Positions 30,201 through 40,631 of a stretch of DNA of 64,000 nucleotides are shown here, piece after piece (position 1 is the first letter of the stretch; each line of letters starts with the position of its first letter). Under the pieces are notes generated by a model, which searched no databases, was not told where the DNA came from, and saw only the letters and a list, made by a program, of their open reading frames with translations. This DNA is from Engraulis encrasicolus (Eukaryota > Chordata > Actinopteri > Clupeiformes > Engraulidae), in assembly GCF_034702125.1 (NCBI RefSeq), contig NC_085861.1, positions 51,579,295-51,643,294 of the forward strand, read 5' to 3'. A program made the translations under genes and the position numbers.

Positions 30201-33200
30201 GGCTGCAGAGTGCAGACAGACCCTCACTATTGCCAAATGTGATCTTTTCATGAATATTTACTGAGTAATAAACTAATATTTACTAGTATGACCAAAGCAC
30301 AGTAAGTTTTGCAGCTAAAAATATCTATTCCTGGAAATCCAAAATGGCGGACAATGGAGAAGATCCAACTTTTCATGTCGGAAAAGTGACATTTTCCCAG
30401 TCATAATTAATATTTAGAATTTGATGGGATTTGGGATTGGGCAGCATGCATTCTGGAAATAAACTGCTAAAAATATTATACAGTGCACCTTTAATATAAC
30501 CCCACCAGTTGTCATGCTTGCTGCCCCTCTATAACCTTTTAAGACCATAATGACAACTCTCAAGCTATAACAAAACTGAGTGTGAACTAGGTTTTGTATC
30601 TGACTTCTGCATATTCTCACTGTGTGTTTGCATATGTGCGTGCGTGTATGCGTGTATGTGTGTATGTGTGTGTCCTTCCATGCACCCAAAGGCGCACCCA
30701 CTCTACAACACAATCATCCAACAAAAGAGTGTGTTCAGCTGGAGGCTGAGAGCACTGAAATTCAGGACTGACAGACTGGGGAAATCATTTGTCCCTAGAG
30801 CCATGCAACTCTATAATTTGTCCATTAAGGACAAAGAGAAACTCCTGGACTTTTCTGCATGATCACCTCATTTATTTTTTATTAATTTTTTTTTTATATA
30901 TATTTTTTACTTCTCTTTTTGATCTACAGAGCAAACTGGAAAAAGAATTTCCCCTTGGGGATAAATAAAGTTTAATCTAATCTAATCTAATCTAATCTAA
31001 TCTAAGGTCTTTGAGAGGCTCCCGAGCTACAGGAGTCTTTACCAGCAGACTGAGTGGCTGAAAGAACGCATCAGCCTGCTGCTGGGTGGTGTGCAGGTCA
31101 GTAGCCTTAAAGCCCAGTTTATGGTCAACAGGCATGCACCCTCATGTGACCCAAAATGGCGTCAAAACCTCCAGCGTAAACTCAAAAAAGTTGATGCTAC
31201 ACAAGGGGTGCGTTCCAATATGCGACCTTGCGTCCTCCACTTGTGCTTGTGGCCTCGTACCAGGAAGTAATATGTCATGATGATATCACTGACAACAGCA
31301 TTATATTTCAATATCTCGCTAAAGCTCAATTGTAAAGTCATTTTCTCATTTGCAAACTGGATGGTGAATGAAGAATAGTCCCCAAAAAGTTGTTTTGGCT
31401 AGGCTGACAGTGGGGAAACTAATTTGTTTTCCTCACGGAGGAGGGGCCAGAAGGCGGGGCGAGGCCACAAGCACAAGTGGAGGAATGCAAGGTAGCATAT
31501 TGGAATGTACCCAAGGTTGCGCACCAGATATTTTTTTCTGACTAGGCGTGTGTCGACAGAGCAGCAACCAGGAAATAGAGATGCTGCAGCAGGAGATGAG
31601 AAGCAAGACTAGATACAGCTACTAGACCACAGGAGGAACCCTATGGTTGCAGATAGAGTGTTGCCATCTAGCCTGATTATCATCGGCTTTCAACTTTCTT
31701 CGAGACTTGGTCTGACCAAGAGCATAACAATTAATGTTTTCCAAACAGCGTGGTTCACCCGCCTCCCAATGTTTGCTACTGGTTGAGTGGTGTCCAACAA
31801 CGTGGGTGGAGTTCCCAATTTTTCTGGAGATCAGAAAACGATATTTACATTGCTCTTGGCCTGACTAGAAGCAAAGCCGAAGGTGTTGTGTCACTAGGAG
31901 GGTGTGGCCTGGCTAGTTGCAGTCATACACCCATCCAAAAAGACAGCATTTTGTTACTCTTTATCCTAGAAACCAGGGAAAAGGCTGCGCTAGGCATAGA
32001 GCACTTTTATTAATTATTTAGTCATCAGTCAGCACTAAGAAAAATACCTTTTGGGGGAGGTCTGCTCCAACCCTAATGTTTTATACTTTTGTTTACTCTG
32101 TAAGTGTCCTTACATGTGCAATGGCGGCAATACATTGAAAAATCTTTTCTACTCACCACTCTGGTGCAGGTCATCCACGTGGAGCATCTGGGCCCTGTGC
32201 TGCCCCTGGAGGACCACTACAGGTATCTACACTAGCTCCTGACTTATTGGTTTTTTTTAGGATTTGTTTGCATTTTTATCCATTTATTTATGGTTTGTTT
32301 GTTTGTTTATATATTTGATTGATTGATTCTGTTTTACCTGTTTATCTCTGTTCCTCATGTTATTTGTATGTATGTGTGGCTACAGCACCCTGAACCACTT
32401 CCACAAGCGGCTGGTGCCCCACCGCCTCGCCCTGCACCCCCGCAGCCTGCGGGGCCTCAGCATGACCCTGGAGAGGTCAGGCAAAACATTTGAAAAAGTA
32501 TTATTTATTATTATTTGTGTTGGAGGATTTTAACATTTATTTGGAGAGGATAGTGACGATGAAGGTGGGAAAGGTAGTGGGAGAGGGATGGGGATTCATC
32601 CTACAGTAAATCTAAATGTGCTGAAATGCTACTGTTATAGTATATACAAACCGCTTAAGCTTAACTGTACACTGAAAATATAACACTATGCAACCTTTTA
32701 GAGATAAATAATCATCCTAACGACCTACAATTACAATAATGCAATAATATAATATTTTTTGTGAAAATAAATAGTCTTTTACATGTTGTATGTCAAACAC
32801 CACATGCTTTGCTTTCATGCTGGCAGTGTTGTTTGTTCACCCTGCACACTCTTCTCCTTTCTGTCCTGTGTGTTCAGTGGGCGATCCAGCATTAGTCTGC
32901 ACGAGATGGGTCACTTTATAATCCCGGCCGCGTGTGACCCCAGCCAGCTCCGCAACTTCCTCCAGACACAAGCTAATGAGGCTCGACAGCGCCTGAGACG
33001 AAGGGACCAGTAAGTCTCATCCACTTTCCTCACCAGAACACGTCAGTTGTCTGCTTGCAGTGAAGGAGCTGAAAGTGTTTAGAGGTGTACCGTATTGTGC
33101 AGAGAACCTCATGAATACGTTTGCAGCCCATAATCACTTTTATTGATGCTTTTTATTGATTAATATACTGTAATGTGACCTTTGTTGTGAAGTTGTGTTT

Positions 33201-33235
33201 TTTTTCCTCATGTGTTGTCCACTTGGTACTAGAGA

Positions 33236-33273
<38 letters not shown>

Positions 33274-33317
33274 TGTCTAGAGGCAGATGTGTGTGTGTGT
33301 GTTCAGGAGCTTGTGTG

Positions 33318-33364
<47 letters not shown>

Positions 33365-33726
33365 GCTCTCGAGTCTAGAGGCAGATGAGGAGGTGGTTCA
33401 GGAGGCTTGTGTGATATTTTTATATCTCCTGTTGCCATTTCTGTGTGTGTGTGTGTGCGTGTGTGTGTGCATGCGTGCGTGCGTGCCTGTTGCTCTCTAG
33501 GCTGGAGGCTGATGAGGAGGAGGTGGTGGAGGAGTGCTTGCGGAGCCTGTCCCTGGCGGGGCTGTCCAAGGAGCCCAGCGTGTCCATGGGCCAGATGATC
33601 CCCTGCTGCCGGCGGCTCCTGGAGGAGCGCTTCCCCCTGCTGCAGGGTCTGCGCCTCCGCATAGCGCACTTCTACTCCGTCATGCAGGACGGGGACCTCT
33701 GCATACCCTGGGACTGGAAGGGCTAA
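23221..33726 (+). CDS. tcaim: tcaim, T-cell activation inhibitor, mitochondrial (12 coding exons)
   Basis: Whole-gene entry. The coding exons are 23221-23255, 24318-24450, 26888-27038, 27280-27553, 27725-27847, 28195-28292, 30105-30196, 31007-31096, 32170-32222, 32386-32475, 32878-33009 and 33501-33726. They sum to 1,497 nt, 498 residues plus stop; human TCAIM is about 496. All introns are GT-AG and all phases agree. Residues 1-29 are basic and lack acid residues, as a mitochondrial presequence should. Residues 34-56 carry FYFAVHPDFFG, with HPD at 45-47 as in J-domains. The conserved stretches RPIKWDKSYYSFTGF, WGMAHRCSQLQSLSRLA, HVMLGTTDVHHHW and HFYSVMQDGDLCIPW identify the family (DUF4460 followed by DUF4461). 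In mammals the protein is in the mitochondrial matrix and affects T-cell activation; a co-chaperone role has been proposed. The fish function is inferred from homology. Confidence 0.95.
23901..24062. mobile_element. GCCCCTTAA MITE, copy in tcaim intron 1
   Basis: The ends are TAGCCCCTTAA and TTAAGGGGTTA, with TA at both edges as a possible target duplication. The interior is nearly identical to 45496-45669. It is non-coding. Confidence 0.75.
24196..24239. repeat. (TAA)n microsatellite
   Basis: About 14 units, 80 bp before tcaim exon 2. Confidence 0.95.
24318..24450 (+). CDS. tcaim: tcaim exon 2 (end of presequence, HPD motif)
   Basis: Residues 12-56. The acceptor is TTTTGTATTTGAAG|G and the donor is GAGAGG|GTGAGT. 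It encodes RHLSGAEA, a likely presequence cleavage neighbourhood, and then FYFAVHPDFFGQHP, nearly identical to mammalian TCAIM. It ends in phase 0. Confidence 0.93.
25140..25661 (-). pseudogene. Transposon protein fragment, left arm
   Basis: A 173-codon open frame reading leftwards from the loop. The core is KGYVVAVYDGNWWLACVEE, LNFLHPHGPSPSFTFPFRPD and DVLLVVEPVTATGR. It resembles a C-terminal domain seen in many fish transposon-like proteins, but I cannot name it. After TGRT one extra T relative to the other arm shifts the frame, so the normal ending is lost. Confidence 0.6.
25686..26141 (+). pseudogene. Transposon protein fragment, right arm
   Basis: The mirror copy of the left-arm frame. 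It keeps the ending TGRTYTLSTKDTAAASNALV, so it is probably closer to the ancestral reading. It has small in-frame insertions compared with the left arm, for example extra codons after PLSMD. It lies in sense orientation inside tcaim intron 2. The N-terminal catalytic part is missing. Confidence 0.6.
26888..27038 (+). CDS. tcaim: tcaim exon 3
   Basis: Residues 57-107. The acceptor is TTTTACTTTAG|GAA and the donor is CCCTCAG|GTACCA. It encodes NENSLKRLNGYLENLQKPG and LTFYVRDT, both strongly conserved. It follows the 2.4 kb intron filled by the large palindrome. Confidence 0.93.
27280..27553 (+). CDS. tcaim: tcaim exon 4
   Basis: Residues 107-198. The acceptor is ATATTTCCAAG|GG and the donor is AGTCTGAG|GTACGC. 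It encodes GFRTVSFTLQTKDVLSTVLD, then a less conserved Ser/Arg/Ala stretch, then RPIKWDKSYYSFTGFRDPEE. A TTATTATTA-rich tract lies just before the acceptor. Confidence 0.94.
27725..27847 (+). CDS. tcaim: tcaim exon 5
   Basis: Residues 198-239. The acceptor is CTGTGCCCTTCAG|T and the donor is GACATCAG|GTGACA. It encodes a charged helical stretch with RRDELERLKTEL and TDI, matching the RKELDRLKDEL...SDI region of human TCAIM. Confidence 0.92.
28195..28292 (+). CDS. tcaim: tcaim exon 6
   Basis: Residues 239-272. The acceptor is TTTTCTGTTCTGCAG|G and the donor is CTCAGGG|GTGAGC. It encodes WQRTWGMAHRCSQLQSLSRL, among the best conserved parts of the protein. The intron after it holds two abutting MITEs and a LINE fragment. 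Confidence 0.94.
28329..28635. mobile_element. MITE with 25-bp terminal inverted repeats in tcaim intron 6
   Basis: The left end begins ACCGCAGAAATACACCAGCG and the right end is its complement, ending CGCTGGTGTATTTCTGCGGT. The match extends to GGCGAT. The interior is rich in TCGC/GCGA words. It begins 36 bp after the exon 6 donor. Confidence 0.88.
28640..28990 (+). mobile_element. CTAGCC MITE family, copy in tcaim intron 6
   Basis: It starts CTTGCCTGATTATCATC and ends CACTAGGAGGGCGTGTCCTG followed by GCTAG. It shares both ends with 31668-31916 and 39986-40216. It starts 4 bp after the previous MITE. Confidence 0.75.
29020..29180 (-). mobile_element. LINE 3'-end fragment, antisense
   Basis: TCTACTTTATTGTCAGTTTC followed by CTGGACATACA-like and GTGTTTCCCTCCATCCCAT blocks matches the 3' untranslated end of a common fish LINE as I remember it. 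The family is not certain. Confidence 0.45.
30105..30196 (+). CDS. tcaim: tcaim exon 7
   Basis: Residues 272-302. The acceptor is CTGTTGTTCCAACCAG|GC and the donor is ACTAAG|GTAAGG. It encodes GHTILYSDQSGMNASGHVML followed by GTTDVHHHWTK, matching human GHVMLGTMDVHHHWTK. It is too short for a long open frame and was found by its conserved peptide. Confidence 0.93.
30690..31006 (+). mobile_element. L2-like LINE 3' end with (TCTAA)6 tail
   Basis: The frame HPLYNTIIQQKSVFSWRL then FRTDRLGKSFVPRAMQLYNL is the C-terminal end of an L2-type LINE protein (the RTNR-x-x-NSF-x-PRAI-x-L-x-N class). It stops at 30860 (TGA). The 3' UTR ends CCCCTTGGGGATAAATAAAG, followed by six TCTAA pentamers (30976-31005). 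The tail runs directly into tcaim exon 8. The 5' end of the LINE is truncated. Confidence 0.85.
31007..31096 (+). CDS. tcaim: tcaim exon 8
   Basis: Residues 303-332: VFERLPSYRSLYQQTEWLKE and RISLLLGGVQ. The acceptor AG (31005-31006) is the last base pair of a (TCTAA)6 array belonging to a LINE tail. The donor is GTGCAG|GTCAGT. The exon is in phase 0 at both ends, so skipping it would remove 30 residues without a frameshift. Confidence 0.92.
31206..31513. mobile_element. MITE in tcaim intron 8
   Basis: The left end GGGTGCGTTCCAATATGCGA and the right end TAGCATATTGGAATGTACCC are inverted repeats. Complementarity continues inward through CTCCACTTGTGCTTGTGGCC and GGCCACAAGCACAAGTGGAG. It is non-coding. 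Confidence 0.88.
31668..31916 (+). mobile_element. CTAGCC MITE family, copy in tcaim intron 8
   Basis: It starts CTAGCCTGATTATCATCG and ends GGAGGGTGTGGCCTGGCTAG. The interior contains TTCGAGACTTGGTCTGACCA, shared with 39986-40216. Confidence 0.85.
32170..32222 (+). CDS. tcaim: tcaim exon 9
   Basis: Residues 333-350: VIHVEHLGPVLPLEDHY. The acceptor is ACCACTCTGGTGCAG|GTC and the donor is CACTACAG|GTATCT. It corresponds to VVYIEELQPVLTLEEYY in human. Confidence 0.9.
32386..32475 (+). CDS. tcaim: tcaim exon 10
   Basis: Residues 350-380. The acceptor is GTGTGGCTACAG|C and the donor is CTGGAGAG|GTCAGG. It encodes HKRLVPHRLALHPRSLRGLS, matching the human FHPRSLRGL segment. From here to the stop the third codon positions are mostly G or C, unlike the AT-rich exons 2 and 3. 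Confidence 0.92.
32878..33009 (+). CDS. tcaim: tcaim exon 11
   Basis: Residues 380-424. The acceptor is CTGTGTGTTCAG|T and the donor is GGGACCA|GTAAGT. It encodes ISLHEMGHFIIPAACDPSQL (human: LHELGHFNIPTLCDPANL) and then an Arg-rich helix. Confidence 0.94.
33239..33471. repeat. GT repeats with degenerate copies of the exon 12 start (tcaim intron 11)
   Basis: Three GT tracts (about 33239-33271, 33322-33362 and 33450-33470) alternate with TCTAGAGGCAGATG-type segments at 33275-33320 and 33373-33414. These segments resemble the tcaim exon 12 acceptor and first codons. Confidence 0.75.
33501..33726 (+). CDS. tcaim: tcaim exon 12 (C-terminus and stop)
   Basis: Residues 424-498 and TAA at 33724-33726. 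The acceptor is CCTGTTGCTCTCTAG|G. It encodes LSKEPSVSMGQMIPCCRRLL and then IAHFYSVMQDGDLCIPWDWK, nearly identical to the human C-terminus. Degenerate copies of the 5' end of this exon lie upstream in the intron (33275-33320 and 33373-33414). Confidence 0.95.
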
Positions 33727-33846
33727 TTCATGTTGCTTTTACAAGCACACATACACATCCGCACGTGCACACACAGACTGGAAGGCTTAAACAGCTTTTT
33801 ATACACACACAGACACACAGACACACAGACACACAGGCACACACGT

Positions 33847-33957
<111 letters not shown>

Positions 33958-34575
33958 GACAGATTGTACCGGTAAGCACTTTATGCAGGCGACTGATTGT
34001 GAGTTGCAACAGAAGAAGGAAAACGTGTACACAGAAAAAGTGAAGTACTGATGACAAAAGCTTTTTTATACTGTATACAGTATTTGAAGTGTCAGCATTG
34101 GAATAACTTGGGTGAAATTCAGTGTGTGAGTACTGGATTTATCACTTACATTCAGCACTTATGCTGGTAGGTCAGTCTCCAGTGGGGACAGGGTTTTTTT
34201 TTTTTTTTGAAAGAGCTATCCAGCTAACTCCCACAATGAAGGCTCGTTAATGCTGCATTGAAAATACACTTTTATGTTTAGAAAAATATATGGAAGATAG
34301 AAACCAAATGCTGTAAAATATTACTGTGAGTGTACAATCGGTACAAAAATAACCATGTTTAGTGGTAAACTGATATTGGTGGCAGACTGGGGTTAAAATA
34401 CTGTAGGTCAAGTATTCATCTCCTTATATACGGTAGGAGCACAATTTCAAGAAGTGAGTCCAGAGTGAACTGAACAGAATGGTTATTCCTTGAGACTAAT
34501 AATCACTATTTCTTTCATTGATGCTGCCTTCACTTTTCATTTAGTTGTCTGACACCTACGTCATATGTGAAGCTT

Positions 34576-34581
34576 AATAAA
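34576..34581 (+). terminator. Candidate tcaim poly(A) signal
   Basis: AATAAA in CTTAATAAAGG, the first canonical signal after the stop codon, followed by GT-rich sequence (GAGTGTGTATT). Confidence 0.5.
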
Positions 34582-34600
34582 GGTAGAGTGTGTATTTTTA

Positions 34601-36050
34601 AGTAGCTTATTTCCAGAGTTTATGCTGCCCATTCACAAATCTCATCTATTTCATGACTTATGTACATCCACCCTCAGTTTCTAAGTCTTCATCATGGCTT
34701 GGTTATTTACACGTTTCATAAATGAGTAGGTGGCTCTTTCCCAGCACCATTTTTGAATCAATAGTTATAGATATAGATATCTTTATAGATATCTTTGGAT
34801 GCAAAACCACACTGATTCAGTTGTGAAACTGAAAAGAGAACATTCTGGCAGCATAAATATTGCAAAGTTAACTACTGTGTTAAACTTGTGACTTTTTTCC
34901 GCACATCTTAGCTGGCAGTTGCTCAGGAGATAAGCCATGGGTCACTGATCAGGCACTTTGAAAAAAAAAATCCCACACACGGACCATTTCGCTGGTTTGT
35001 TTAATACACAATGTTTGTGTAAAATGTACCTCATGGCGATCTAGGGTGGAAATGTTGTATGTTAAAGAAAACGGCAAAAATTGTCAGTGTGTTAACTTAT
35101 TTGTTTTCAAAGTGTCTGAAAAATGAACTACTAAATTTACATACTCGCCTTCAGCTTTGGTCCTGTAGTTTTGAAAAGGTGCTTTGAGTCCAGGAGGGGG
35201 AGCTGTGGTTCCAGGGAATGGCGGCCTCAGCAGCAGTTGGCATGTCTGGTTTTCTCATGTTTCGTGCCTTTGAGAGTCCTTTGCTAGTTGTGGATTCTTT
35301 CCTGGGGTTTCCATCTACATTTCGAATGTGAATCCATGGTCTTGCGAACCCCTTGCCAACTAAACGACAGTAGAGCATGAGAAAAATGAACGAACTGAAC
35401 ATGTAAAGGGAATGAAGGAATACCAGAAGAATATTTCTGTAAATGTTTTTTTTTCAGTGAATGACATGAAATATATGTATGCTGATTTGTTCAACCAGCA
35501 GTTGTTCAGAGTTCAGCCTATGCCATTATTTGTGTCTCTTGTCCAAAATTCCGGTTGTATTTTGTTCTCAGCCTGCAGTATTAAAAAATACATCTCACAT
35601 TAAATGTTGAGAAGAAACATGACTTTGATTTCCAGGAATTCATGCTTTCATGTAGATTATAGCTGTCTGAGACTACTGGCCAACCAGACAGCTGAGATGA
35701 ATAGGCCACAACACCCACCCTACTGGCTTCGGCATAGCTCACTAAATCTTTCCATCTAATTCATTGCAGGCTGAAAAGATATGTTCTCTCCTGCCCCACT
35801 TAATCCCAATCCTGCTCACTGTGCTCCTCTCCTCTCCGCTTGGAGCCTAGGGATCCGTGTGTTTTAAATGATGTAGAGATCTGGTTGAGGAACCTTTGTA
35901 GTGATAAAGAAGGCTGAAATTCTACAGTTTCACTTCGGCAGTTGATGCCCTCGAAACAAGCCTAGCTCAGCTGTGTCCATCTTTCCTGCCATGGAGTAGT
36001 TCTTTTTTCCTGGAGATTTATTAGGGACAAACCCTCTAAACTCCAGCATA
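34601..36050. other. Intergenic; one unassigned minus-strand open frame
   Basis: No gene is recognised. A minus-strand frame at 35402-35151 encodes 83 residues with a hydrophobic start (FSSFIFLMLY) and a basic, Ser/Thr-rich remainder. A pyrimidine-rich stretch and AG lie at its 5' side on that strand. I do not recognise the protein. 34602-34700 shares CATTCACAAAT-type words with the repeats near 43.3 and 44.6 kb. Confidence 0.3.
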
Positions 36051-36052
36051 TG

Positions 36053-36200
36053 TGGGGCAGAAGGGTAGCTGTGACCTAATGGTCAGGGAGTTTGTCTTGG
36101 AATTGAAAAAGGTAGGTTCAAATCAGATAAGATCCATAGGGGAAGAGCTTTTGAGCTTTTGTGCTCCAGGGACTATAACCAATACCCTGCACTGAAACAA
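36053..36200 (+). mobile_element. tRNA-derived SINE
   Basis: A box A-like GTAGCTGTGACCTAATGG and a box B-like GGTAGGTTCAAATC are spaced as in a tRNA head, followed by a non-tRNA body. Confidence 0.55.
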
Positions 36201-36299
36201 GTGTCTCTTTGGATGAAAGTATTTGGATACAGCCAAGTGAAATGTTCCGTGACATGTTGTAACTCCGGATATAAGTTAACTGAGCAGGAGGTTGGTGTC

Positions 36300-36460
36300 A
36301 CTGGCCGCCCGGCAAAGGGCAGGACACGATTGCTCATTTTGCTGGGGTGCCTTTAACCCCAGCGTTAAAGGTAATTCGGGACCATTTAAAAAGGGATTAA
36401 TGATCCGGCTGTGAGATTTCCTTTGAGCTGTGTTAATCTTTCCTGCCCTGCACGGTAGGG
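36300..36460. promoter_or_regulatory. Candidate regulatory block (weak)
   Basis: Repeat-free sequence with GTTAAAGGTAATTC, GGGATTAATGATCC and GTTAATCTTT, words that resemble homeodomain and HNF1-type sites. There is no other support. Confidence 0.15.
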
Positions 36461-36777
36461 GCTACCACCAAGAGCAGTGACGGGCGGCACTTTGCTCTCC
36501 ACCCCAACCCTGACTGCGCCCCTCTGCCCGTCATTAGCGGTGCCCTTACCCTTACCCCCCCAAAGGGCGTGACCACAGACAGGGGGCCACTCAACCTACA
36601 TTTGCAGCTTAGTCCGTCCCTGATTAACACCTGGATTTCTGTTGGCAAACACACTTCCAGCTCAGCCCATTTTCTTAATGGTGTGCAGAGACAGCGTAGC
36701 CAGTGGACAACTGGCATCAACTTGTGGCTCCACTCAAGGCAGTCGGCGCTTGCAATGTCATTCTGATGTTTCACATT

Positions 36778-36962
36778 ACACTACACAAAATTACACGTAG
36801 CAGATGCCTTTATCCATAGTGACTCACAGTTGTTCAGGTATCTGAGGTTAGGTGCACTTCAGCCAAGGATGATACTGTACCCACAACCTTCCTGCTGGTA
36901 TGGGATTTGAACATGCAACCTTATCACAGACCCAACTCTCTAAATATTAGACCCTGCAGTGG
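36778..36962 (-). mobile_element. tRNA-derived SINE fragment
   Basis: GTAGCAGATGCCTTTATCCA, CAGTTGTTCAGGTATCTGAG and GGGATTTGAACATGCAACCT match a widespread fish SINE. The GATTTGAACATGCAACC segment is the box B region read on the other strand. Confidence 0.55.
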
Positions 36963-37046
36963 AATAGCATAACAAGCAATGATGCGTCCAATAAGAGTGG
37001 ACCTGTGGCACAATTGTCATATCAGCCGATCATCAATAGGCCTACC

Positions 37047-37049
<3 letters not shown>

Positions 37050-37095
<46 letters not shown>

Positions 37096-37205
37096 CAGGA
37101 TAACTCAAAAAGTTCTGAAAGGATTTTGATACAATTTTGTGGAGTTGTTGGAAATGGCAAAAGGAACAGGTCCATGTTAACAAGCAACTGCAGATTTATA
37201 ATTTG
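37050..37205. repeat. (GTCT)n array with attached dispersed repeat
   Basis: About ten CTGT units (37050-37095) are followed by CTCAAAAAGTTCTGAAAGGATTTTGAT, a motif that follows TGTCCGTC arrays in many fish genomes as I remember it. A similar TCCGTCCG array occurs at 58360-58385. Confidence 0.6.
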
Positions 37206-37228
37206 ATTGGTGTTTGGTCTAGGAGCAC

Positions 37229-37493
37229 TAAAGTGATACTGTCCCATTTTTGGAGATAAGCTTATTTTACACCCCTTGAGTTAAAAAATAGGGGTTTACC
37301 GTTCTATACTTTCAACTGTTCTCTGGGTATGGCAATGCAAATTTTACCTCCAGTTAACATTGAGTCCTATGAGGCCAGCTGGCGGCTGGTCAGAGAACGG
37401 TTGAAAGTATAGGAGAATGGTAAAACCCTATTATTTAACTCAAGGAAAGGTGTAAAATAAGCTTATTTCCAAAAATGGGACAGTATCACTTTA
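37229..37493. mobile_element. Palindromic MITE, 265 bp
   Basis: The ends are TAAAGTGATACTGTCCCATT and its complement AATGGGACAGTATCACTTTA. Inner blocks also pair, for example AAGCTTATTTTACACC with GGTGTAAAATAAGCTT, and TATACTTTCAACTGTTCTCT with AGAGAACGGTTGAAAGTATA. The unpaired centre is near 37335-37380. Confidence 0.88.
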
Positions 37494-38049
37494 AAGGGCA
37501 TAGGCCTCCTGTCTGCAGGGCTGTAGAGTCACTTTTTAATCACCAGCCAAAATAGCTAGTAGATGTTAATCTCACTGGCCAAACACACACTTACTAATTA
37601 TGGGTCAAAGTGGCTAGTAAGTTGGTCTTTTCTACTAGCAAAACTGAAATTTCACCAGTGTTTGGCCGATTGGCTGATGTCAGTTTAGAGCCCTGACTGT
37701 ATGTGCTCACCAGCAGCAGCAGCAGCATGCTCGTGAAGAAGAAAAGAGAGCTGCAGGGTTGCCAGATGAGGCTGATGATTTCCAGCCCAAAAAATGCTCA
37801 AAACTCGCCTGGAAGCACAAAATTCCACCCAATTCTATTGATTTCAATGGCAAAAATTGGGCGGGTTTTTCTGCTAAATGCCCTTTTTACCCGCACACGG
37901 CCATCCCAAGCAGCCCAATTGGGCGGGAAACAGCCGAATCTGGCAACACTGGAGTGCTGTGTTTAGACGTTGGGGCTTTTAGCCCACTCTGTCCCCTCAG
38001 AGCAGTCTGTTCTCTGACAGATTTACTCAAGGAAGACTGAGGCTGCAGC

Positions 38050-38151
<102 letters not shown>

Positions 38152-38493
38152 GCACCACACATCTACTGTTCTCAGAGAGACAGTGTGTGGGTGGGGGTGA
38201 TTGGAAGTAATGGCTCTAGACAAGATTGCCAATGCACTGAGCTCCATTCACAGGTAAGGCCAACTTCAGAAGGAGACGTTCCCCTCTCGTTGACCCCTCC
38301 TGGGCTGGCCTCCGTCCAAATTTTCAGTCTCGCCACCGCTTCCACATCTTTCAGCAGTCACTGAAGCATTCACATAGTGCGTATTTTAACATAAAACTAA
38401 GCGACAAGGCAAGGTTGTGAATATGCTATCAAATTGTTGGGGCTTTCATGTCTTTGTTTCAGAGCAGTAACATAGAGAGATGGACCAAGAAAT

Positions 38494-38570
38494 GGCCTCA
38501 AATCGTACTTGAATCCCTCTCCCTGAAATAATGGTACGGCACCTTAGCCAACTAAGCCAAGGTGCCACTG
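38494..38570 (-). mobile_element. tRNA-like SINE head
   Basis: On the minus strand GGCACCTTGGCTTAGTTGGC (box A region) is followed by GAGGGATTCAAGTAC (box B-like). It lacks a full clover-leaf, so it is a SINE head or tRNA relic rather than a working tRNA gene. Confidence 0.4.
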
Positions 38571-38971
38571 GATGTGAATAATACGTTCAAATAGGCTAAT
38601 ATTGTGACACAGACAAGTAATGTTATGTTATTAACTTGTAACACAAGGTAATAGTTATCTAATAGTTAGCTAACTGCTTACTAATGTTTAACATATGTAT
38701 TAATAACAATTAATATGTGTTTACTGTGGCGTTAAGTAATGATTATTAATCCTTACTAAAGTATTAGGTTATAGCTACTTTACTGTTAAATATGCCCCCT
38801 TATTTGGAAGTGTTATTATTGTACTGTCCATGTCCAACTTTAGGAACTTGAGGAAGATGCAATTGTGCATCCCCTGCTCTTCCTCACCATCTCTTTGTTT
38901 CATGAATGTGTAAGCTATTGGTGTTTGCAGAGTGACCCTAGGCAGTAGCATTACTCTAGGTCCAGCACATT

Positions 38972-38974
<3 letters not shown>

Positions 38975-39019
<45 letters not shown>

Positions 39020-39029
39020 ACGCACACGC

Positions 39030-39072
<43 letters not shown>
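38975..39072. repeat. (AC)n/(ACACGC)n microsatellite
   Basis: AC repeat with a central run of GCACAC hexamers. Confidence 0.95.
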
Positions 39073-39077
<5 letters not shown>

Positions 39078-39625
39078 GTGGAAAGAGTACAGAAAATGTG
39101 TACTCAAGTAAAAGTATCTTTACTTTGCCTAAATTCTACTCAAGTACAAGTAAAAGTACCTATCTAAAAATCTACTCAAGTAAAAGTAAAAAGTACTTCA
39201 CTTAAAATGTAATTTGAGTAAAAGTACTTAGTTACTTTTAATTAGCTTTCCTCTTGAGAACGTCATGTTTATTTTTCTTGAATATCGTCCTCCATAACCT
39301 CTATCTCTTGCTTGGCACCAGCCATCATCCAATACATTGATACAAGATAGTAAAATAGTGGAAATGCTGTGTGCCATCCTGCACAATCTTTCATTTACGG
39401 CGGATTGTGGCATTATTGTGCATGGCATTTTGTCTCTCAGTCAATTTTTTTTACTCAGTACTCAGGCCAGGTTCCAGTGTAATTGAGTAAAGTACTTGGG
39501 TCAAAATGTACTCAAGTACAAGTAAAAGTATTAATTTAAAAAATTACTTAAAAAGTACAAAGTATTCATAAAAGCTACTCAAGTACAATATTGAGTAAAA
39601 GTATTTAGTTACTTTTCCACCCCTG
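39073..39625. mobile_element. hAT-type MITE (CAGAGGTGG family)
   Basis: The ends are CAGAGGTGGAAAGAGTAC and AGTTACTTTTCCACCCCTG, an imperfect inverted repeat. Multiple ACTCAAGTAAAAGTA words lie inside. CACACACA precedes it and CACACAAA follows, compatible with an 8-bp target duplication inside the AC repeat. This family is common in fish. Confidence 0.8.
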
Positions 39626-39985
39626 CACACAAAGCGGCAGTGTAAAGGTGCTTTCTTTTCCAGCTCTACACCTCAATGGGTTTGAGGTTGAAATAAGAGC
39701 CACTGGACTTGCAGGAAAGACCATGTTTGATGTCAGGCAGGGCTATAGAATTGCTAAGTAAGAGGAGTCCATTTGCAAGTCACCAATCCAATTCTTCCTC
39801 ACCGTGCCTGTGTAACAGTACACCTGGAGGCATTACAGTAGGCTTCCCCCTAGTAGGCTCCGCTCCTGAATGGCCTGCGGTCCCCAGTAGGTTACTGAGA
39901 GTGGCCCGCGTTCCCTCCGCTGGAGCTCTGTTACAATGGAGGACTCGCCACATCGGCAGGGCAGGGCAGGGCAGGGAAACTACGG

Positions 39986-40216
39986 CTAGCCTGATTATCA
40001 TCGACGTTCAAATCTCTTCGAGACTTGGTCTGACCAAGAGCATAACAAACGCCATGATTGACTCGCCTCCCTTGGTTTGCTTATGGTTGTTTGCTTACCG
40101 ACAAAGTGGGAGGAGTTCCCATATTTTCGGGAACTCAGAAAGTACTTGCATTGCTCTTGACCTGACTAGTTGCAACGGTGAAAGTGTTGTGTCACTAGGA
40201 GGGCACAGCCTTGCTA
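39986..40216 (+). mobile_element. CTAGCC MITE family, intergenic copy
   Basis: It starts CTAGCCTGATTATCATCG and ends GGAGGGCACAGCCTTGCTAT. The interior is shared with 31668-31916 (CTTCGAGACTTGGTCTGACC). Confidence 0.8.
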
Positions 40217-40252
40217 TACGGCTACAACCATGATGCCACCCTTTATTCACAG

Positions 40253-40631
<379 letters not shown>
